Assembly (NCBI GenBank): GCA_020639295.1
Contig: JACKGY010000013.1
Coordinates: 3,784 to 67,783, forward strand
DNA: 64,000 nucleotides
Origin: Planctomycetota bacterium
GTDB lineage: Bacteria > Planctomycetota > GCA-002687715 > DRQF01
Direction of reading: 5' to 3'
Shown: positions 59,674 through 64,000 of the stretch, piece by piece
How positions within the stretch are numbered: the first letter of the stretch is position 1
Layout: every line of letters starts with the position of its first letter
Notes under the pieces: generated by a model
Seen by the model: the letters and a program-made list of their open reading frames with translations, nothing else
What the model was told of the DNA's origin: nothing
The model's database searches: none
Translations under genes and position numbers: made by a program

Positions 59674-62600
59674 TCAATTCGCGGTCTCCAACTCGGCTCC
59701 GTCCTGATCCTCGTCCTTCGGCCTCGGCATGGACGTCGACATGGACGGCGAACTCCTGCCGGCCTGGGGCGCCGCCATCGACCTGAGGCCGACGAGTGCG
59801 GTGTGCAGCTCGTCGATGACCCGGCACTCGCCCATGTCGCGGACCTGCTCACGCCGATCCTCGAGGAGCCGGAACCAGCTCTTCTTGCCGACAAGTCCGT
59901 CCTTGATGAGCTCCACGTAGCTCGCGGGATTCGCCGACTTCGTCGCGCAATCCTCGATCAGGATCAGGAGGACCTGATGGTCGGACGGCAGAACTTCGTA
60001 GTCCTCGAAGAAGGCCAGGACTCCATTCGGGTCTCGAGACAGAATGCCGAGAGAGTATTTCCCGCCGTCGAGGCCGAGACCGACTTTGAAGAGTCCTGCC
60101 CAGTGCGCCCAACGGCTCGACAGGCTCATCGGCCGCAAGACGATCCAGCTCGGTCGCGCCCCGGCGGCCGTTGTCCTCTGGTTCTTCGGCAGTCCCTCCA
60201 GGGGGCGGATTCGGCCGTAGATGGTGCCCGCGCTGTAGAGGTCGTTGCTGCAGCGGTTGTCGCTGAGGTAGGAGATGTCCAGGACCTGGCGGGGCGGCGT
60301 CGCGGCCTCCGGCTCCAGGCGGCAGTGCGCCAGTCGCGCCAGGTGAGCGGCCAGGGTTCCAGGACCCTCGGTCGAGAAGATCGAGACCAGTCGGGCGATG
60401 GCGGGCGCGCCGCTGGACTTCTCCTGGGCGGGCGTCCCGTCGCTCTCGGCGGTCGCGGTCGAACCCGGGATCTCCGAGGAAACCAGCAGGTGGTCCAGCT
60501 CCGACTTGCCGCGGACGATTTCGGCCTCGGCCCTCCTTCTCATGCGAACCACGATGCAGGAGGTCATGTCGGGGCAACCCTGGCAGAGCGCCTCGATGGG
60601 ATTCTCGGACCTGCTCCAGCTGCCCGCCGCCGGTTCGGCAAGAGCGCGGATCGTGGCGGCGACGCCCGGAGCCTCCTCCTTCTTCTTGGGAGTCGATCCG
60701 CTCGGTTCCTGATCCGTCGGGGTTGGCTCTCGCCCCGAGCCATCCTGACTCTTCTGCCTCTCCTCGCTCCGTTCGCGGGCCATCGGCAGGACCGCCATCC
60801 GCTTGAGCGGGGCGGGGGGAAGGTCGCACGGGGCCTTCTTGCCCGAACTCGAGCTTGCTTCCTCCGTCCGCTCGGGCTGGGCGGTGGGCTGGTCTTCGCC
60901 CGCCGGCTTCATGGCCACGAAGGCATCGATCACGCACTTCTTCTGGGTCTCGAGCGGGTGGCCGCCGACCTCCATGATGCGCGTGTCCATGAGCGACAGC
61001 GGTTCGTAGCCGCTGTCCGTTTTGCTCCGCGGGACCAGGCGCATGCCGGCGAGGTTGGCGAGCACCGTGGCGAAGGAACCCGGGTCGTTGGTGGTGCAGA
61101 GTTCGAGCTGGACCAGGCCTTGACCGTCTCCGGCTCGTTCGGCCTCCTGTCGGGCCTCGATCATCGCGGCGACGCGATGGATCGGGTCATCGACCACGTC
61201 CACGGCGGAGTCGCCGAGAATGCGGCTCATGCCATGATCGACCGGACGGGCGACCTGACGCGGGTAGGGTCCGTCCGGGAAGGCTGCGCGGGGAGCGGCG
61301 TCCTTCCCGGCGTGGTCCTCCTCGTCACGCTGGGCGCGCACGCTCGCGTAGTAGTCGAGGACGTCCCCGATGTTCTTCGCCCGTCCCCGACGTCCGGTTT
61401 CGGCCGCGGCGATGAGAAGCGGCAGGCGGATCCCCTTCGTGGCCTTCAGGGCCCGGACGACGTTCCTCAACTCGACGATCTGGTCGTGGGCGATCATCTC
61501 GGAGAGCACCACGATGTCGGGCGCGACCTCGGAGAAGATGTGCTCGAGGGTGGCGGTCCGGTTCAGGTCGGAGTTGATGACGTCGATCGGAATGAACCGG
61601 TCACCTACCGTGCCATCCTCTCGGGTGAAGTCCTTCTCGTAGAACAGACCGAACTCGACGCGGTGACTCTCCACCCTCAGCCCGTCGAGAACGGGGGCGA
61701 CCCTGGTCTCGAGGCGATCGACGTAGATCGAGTCGTTCGAGATCATCGAGAAGGTCGTGATCTTCTTCTGGTCGGGCGACTTGAGCCTGACGATGTCGCT
61801 CCGGTCGAGCCCCTTGCAGATCGAGTCCAGGATGTAGCCCAGGTCCTTGCCGCGTCCGACGAGGGCGACGCGGGGGAGCGGGTCCTGGAGCGCGCGTCGG
61901 GCGTAGATCGCGGCGAGGACGACGCGGGCCACGGCGAAGGCGCGAAGCTGCCTGGGAAAGAAGAGCTGGATCGGATGCTCGAGCGTCGTCCCGGCCGAAT
62001 AGGCGATGTCGGCGCTGGAGTTGACGCCGAGGACGGCGGGAACCTCTCGCTCCGTCTGCTGACCCCGGCGCCGCCCGGTCTTCGCGTGGCGACCGATGAA
62101 CTCGGTCACGGTGTCCGATTGCCGGATCAAGGAGACGACGAGGGAGGCCTGCTCGATCCGCGCGCAGTTCTGGGTGAGCTCGTGGCGGGAATCACCGCAG
62201 ATGCCGACCGCGAAGATCCGGTCCCTGCCGGCATCGCCGTCGCCGTCGGGACTCGTGGAGCCGCCCTGGGATTCGGTGCGGATCGACGGGTCGAGCTCGA
62301 TCTCGACCAGGCCGATCGGAGGCATGCAGCCCTCGTCCAACAGACTGAAACGCGACTTGTCGTGGTCGATCACCACGAGCGACCGCCAGATCGTCGCGAC
62401 CTTGCAGTCGGCGAGCATGACGGTCGAGAGCTCGCGGCCGTCGTAGAGACGGGCGGCGAGTCGCTTGCCCATGTCGCCGAAGCCGGCGATGACCGTGTGC
62501 CGCCGAGACGAGCGGAGAACGTCCTCGCAGCGGCTGATGGTCGCCTGGCGGGCACTGTCGGCGTAGCGCTGGAAGGTCTGGATGTAGGGCGCGAGCCAGG

Positions 62601-63801
62601 CGATCGCGGAGATGATCCAGAACTGGATGATGACCCAGATGGTGCCCTCGGAAGGATGACCGAAACGGCCCAGCAGGAAGACCGTGGGCGCGATCGACAG
62701 GACCACGTTGAGGATCGTGCCGCCGATGACGGGGACGGGGAGCTGTCGCGTACGCTCCGCATTCACGTAGGCGGCCAGGGAGAGCCGGGTGTCGGTCGAT
62801 TCCGAACTCTGACCGGAGCCGACGTAGATGGAGCGCGCGCAGAGGAGGATGTAGGCCACGACGAAGGGGGTCGCGAGCGTCCAGGCCAGCCCGATCGGGG
62901 CCAGCATCGCCATCGTCTCGGAACGCCCGGGCGATGGATTGCCGGGGAGCATCGCCTCGAGCCTCAGGATCCCATAGGTGAAGGCGATCATCAGGACCGG
63001 GAACAGCAGCAGGAAGGCGAGCCTCTCGATCGTCCGGAGCGAGGCGGTCTTGCCGCCATCCGGATCGGGCTCCCGCAGCCGCTGCGCCACCCAGGGAGCG
63101 ATCCGGAGCAGGACGCAGCCGAGGAGAAGAAGGAGGACGATGACCGTGTAGCTGCTGGCCAGCAGGTCGCCACGGTCGGGCTGGGCGAGTTCTCGCGCGA
63201 GGACGGCAACCTCGCAGACGAGGGCCACGAAGAGCGCCCAGTAGACGGGCCCCTGCTCGATCAGGCCGGAACGTCTTCTCTCGATCGCCTGCTGACGGAT
63301 CGGAACGATGAATCGGGCCGCGACGACCAGGATGAGGTCGTGGAGGAGGAGCGCGAGCTGCTGGGAGTAGGGAGGGATCACCCAGGACAGGCTCGGCCCG
63401 ACATGGTTGCCGGCGGCGAGACCCAGCAGACGGGGCAGGAGCAGGACCCCGGCGAGCACGATGTGGAGCGACCGGCGATAGGAGTCGGGACGATCCGGTC
63501 GCTTGGTGGTGAGGAAGTAGAGCGCGCCGATCGGGAAGAGGAGTCGGAACAAGACCCAGAGGATGTGGGCTTCGGGATGCTCGTAGAGGGATTCGAGCGA
63601 GCTGGTCTCCTGCGATTCCCGCTCCAGACTTCCCCAGGCGGCCGTCGTCAGCTCGCGAGCCAGGAGCCCGATGAGCAGGACGACGAAGCTCGCCCGAGGA
63701 ATGTCCTCGCGCGTCTCGCGGATCGCCGTCATCGCCTTCGACCAGAGGCCGCGCTTCGTCGGCTCGCCCGCTCGACCGTCGTTCATCTCGCCTGCTGACA
63801 T
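59674..63801 (-). CDS. Large ten-TM protein with two Rossmann/RCK-like domains
   Basis: 1375 residues. About ten hydrophobic segments lie within residues 35-412, such as ASFVVLLIGLLARELTTAAW, LLHDLILVVAARFIVPI, SSYTVIVLLLLLGCVLLRIA and GTIWVIIQFWIISAIAWLAP. A TrkA_N/RCK-like fold begins at about 434 (HTVIAGFGDMGKRLAARLYD), with IFAVGICGDSRHELTQNCAR and LVVSLIRQSDTVTEF. A second begins at about 641 (LPRVALVGRGKDLGYILDSI), with DIVVLSEMIAHDQIVELRNV. A charged low-complexity stretch (about 960-1050) and a Cys cluster (CQGCPDMTSC, about 1071) follow. No TxGYG filter is seen. It recalls CASTOR/POLLUX-like and RCK channels only in layout. GAAGGAAGGG precedes the ATG. Confidence 0.78.
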   Translation of the reverse strand: MSAGEMNDGRAGEPTKRGLWSKAMTAIRETREDIPRASFVVLLIGLLARELTTAAWGSLERESQETSSLESLYEHPEAHILWVLFRLLFPIGALYFLTTKRPDRPDSYRRSLHIVLAGVLLLPRLLGLAAGNHVGPSLSWVIPPYSQQLALLLHDLILVVAARFIVPIRQQAIERRRSGLIEQGPVYWALFVALVCEVAVLARELAQPDRGDLLASSYTVIVLLLLLGCVLLRIAPWVAQRLREPDPDGGKTASLRTIERLAFLLLFPVLMIAFTYGILRLEAMLPGNPSPGRSETMAMLAPIGLAWTLATPFVVAYILLCARSIYVGSGQSSESTDTRLSLAAYVNAERTRQLPVPVIGGTILNVVLSIAPTVFLLGRFGHPSEGTIWVIIQFWIISAIAWLAPYIQTFQRYADSARQATISRCEDVLRSSRRHTVIAGFGDMGKRLAARLYDGRELSTVMLADCKVATIWRSLVVIDHDKSRFSLLDEGCMPPIGLVEIELDPSIRTESQGGSTSPDGDGDAGRDRIFAVGICGDSRHELTQNCARIEQASLVVSLIRQSDTVTEFIGRHAKTGRRRGQQTEREVPAVLGVNSSADIAYSAGTTLEHPIQLFFPRQLRAFAVARVVLAAIYARRALQDPLPRVALVGRGKDLGYILDSICKGLDRSDIVRLKSPDQKKITTFSMISNDSIYVDRLETRVAPVLDGLRVESHRVEFGLFYEKDFTREDGTVGDRFIPIDVINSDLNRTATLEHIFSEVAPDIVVLSEMIAHDQIVELRNVVRALKATKGIRLPLLIAAAETGRRGRAKNIGDVLDYYASVRAQRDEEDHAGKDAAPRAAFPDGPYPRQVARPVDHGMSRILGDSAVDVVDDPIHRVAAMIEARQEAERAGDGQGLVQLELCTTNDPGSFATVLANLAGMRLVPRSKTDSGYEPLSLMDTRIMEVGGHPLETQKKCVIDAFVAMKPAGEDQPTAQPERTEEASSSSGKKAPCDLPPAPLKRMAVLPMARERSEERQKSQDGSGREPTPTDQEPSGSTPKKKEEAPGVAATIRALAEPAAGSWSRSENPIEALCQGCPDMTSCIVVRMRRRAEAEIVRGKSELDHLLVSSEIPGSTATAESDGTPAQEKSSGAPAIARLVSIFSTEGPGTLAAHLARLAHCRLEPEAATPPRQVLDISYLSDNRCSNDLYSAGTIYGRIRPLEGLPKNQRTTAAGARPSWIVLRPMSLSSRWAHWAGLFKVGLGLDGGKYSLGILSRDPNGVLAFFEDYEVLPSDHQVLLILIEDCATKSANPASYVELIKDGLVGKKSWFRLLEDRREQVRDMGECRVIDELHTALVGLRSMAAPQAGRSSPSMSTSMPRPKDEDQDGAELETAN

Positions 63802-64000
63802 CTCGAGGCCCTTCCTTCTTCAAGGGGCGGTGAGTCGTCGTCGTTGTGATGCACGACGGCGACCGTGGCGCGGTCTCGTGATTCGGGTTGCCCGGGAGTT
63901 ATGCGGCCTGAATCGATTCCTTCGCCAGGAGCATCGCCGATGGATGCGGGGCGAAGCAAGGATCCAGCGAAACGAGTTCTTCCTTCGGTGCGAACGCTAG
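63802..64000. other. Window end, upstream region of the large membrane protein
   Basis: 199 bases that presumably hold the promoter of the minus-strand gene. I see no gene, terminator or clear promoter here. Confidence 0.4.

Noticed and set aside
59563..63798. A 1411-codon open frame on the plus strand antisense to the large membrane protein
   Set aside because: High-GC genes leave long antisense frames. This one has no domain motifs and an improbable composition, whereas the minus strand shows membrane helices and Rossmann motifs.
63671..64000. A plus-strand frame running over the window end
   Set aside because: It overlaps the start of the minus-strand membrane gene antisense and has no protein-like motifs.

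Overview
The window is 64 kb of very GC-rich bacterial DNA packed with protein genes on both strands; I see no rRNA, tRNA, CRISPR array, transposase or integrase. The cell is a diderm: there is a secretin, a GspK-type pseudopilin, several lipoboxes and a DUF481 outer-membrane-type protein. The FG-GAP exported protein, two FHA-membrane proteins, a DUF5658 protein and TIR/NB-ARC/FGE-like proteins suggest Planctomycetota or a neighbouring phylum. That placement is inference; no rRNA is present to settle it.

0-14.7 kb: a truncated helical-repeat protein, an FHA-vWA membrane protein, pdxJ divergent from rsmD, a free-standing tRNA-binding domain, recN overlapping manA, and an RluB-type pseudouridine synthase. 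A minus-strand group follows, with a small exported protein, a short lipoprotein secretin that starts at TTG, and gspK. Next come a degenerate receiver/GGDEF protein and a DUF5658 membrane protein.

14.8-23.2 kb: an FHA-TM-CAP protein, then a sigma-70-type promoter, a clear cyclic-di-GMP-I (GEMM-I) riboswitch and an intrinsic terminator, all ahead of a FliA/WhiG-family sigma factor. VanZ-like, DUF3352-like and FG-GAP proteins follow.

23.3-32.4 kb: a tightly overlapping plus-strand run: purB, TIM-barrel protein, DHH phosphoesterase, TrkA-like protein, CoA-transferase, amidohydrolase, tdk, thiD and two small envelope proteins. 32.5-45 kb: a 71-aa flagellar-rod-tail-like protein, an LKR-like dehydrogenase/Na+ symporter/NagZ-like operon, a pRiA4b ORF-3-like protein, two signal-anchored carboxypeptidase-regulatory-like proteins, prfC, a nitrilase, DUF2071, a thioredoxin-fold protein and ArsR.

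45-53.8 kb: ArsJ translationally coupled to a MiaE-type diiron hydroxylase, palindrome-containing tandem repeats, a glycosyltransferase/YdjC/methyltransferase trio, an aminotransferase/omega-amidase pair and a DUF481 protein.

53.9-63.8 kb: an unusual block. It holds a TIR-NB-ARC protein whose FGE-like C-terminal domain lies in another frame, a TIR-TM-FGE-like protein, and a convergent 1375-aa protein with about ten membrane segments and two Rossmann/RCK-like domains but no visible K+ selectivity filter. The two strongest leads are the riboswitch-controlled sigma factor and this TIR/RCK block.
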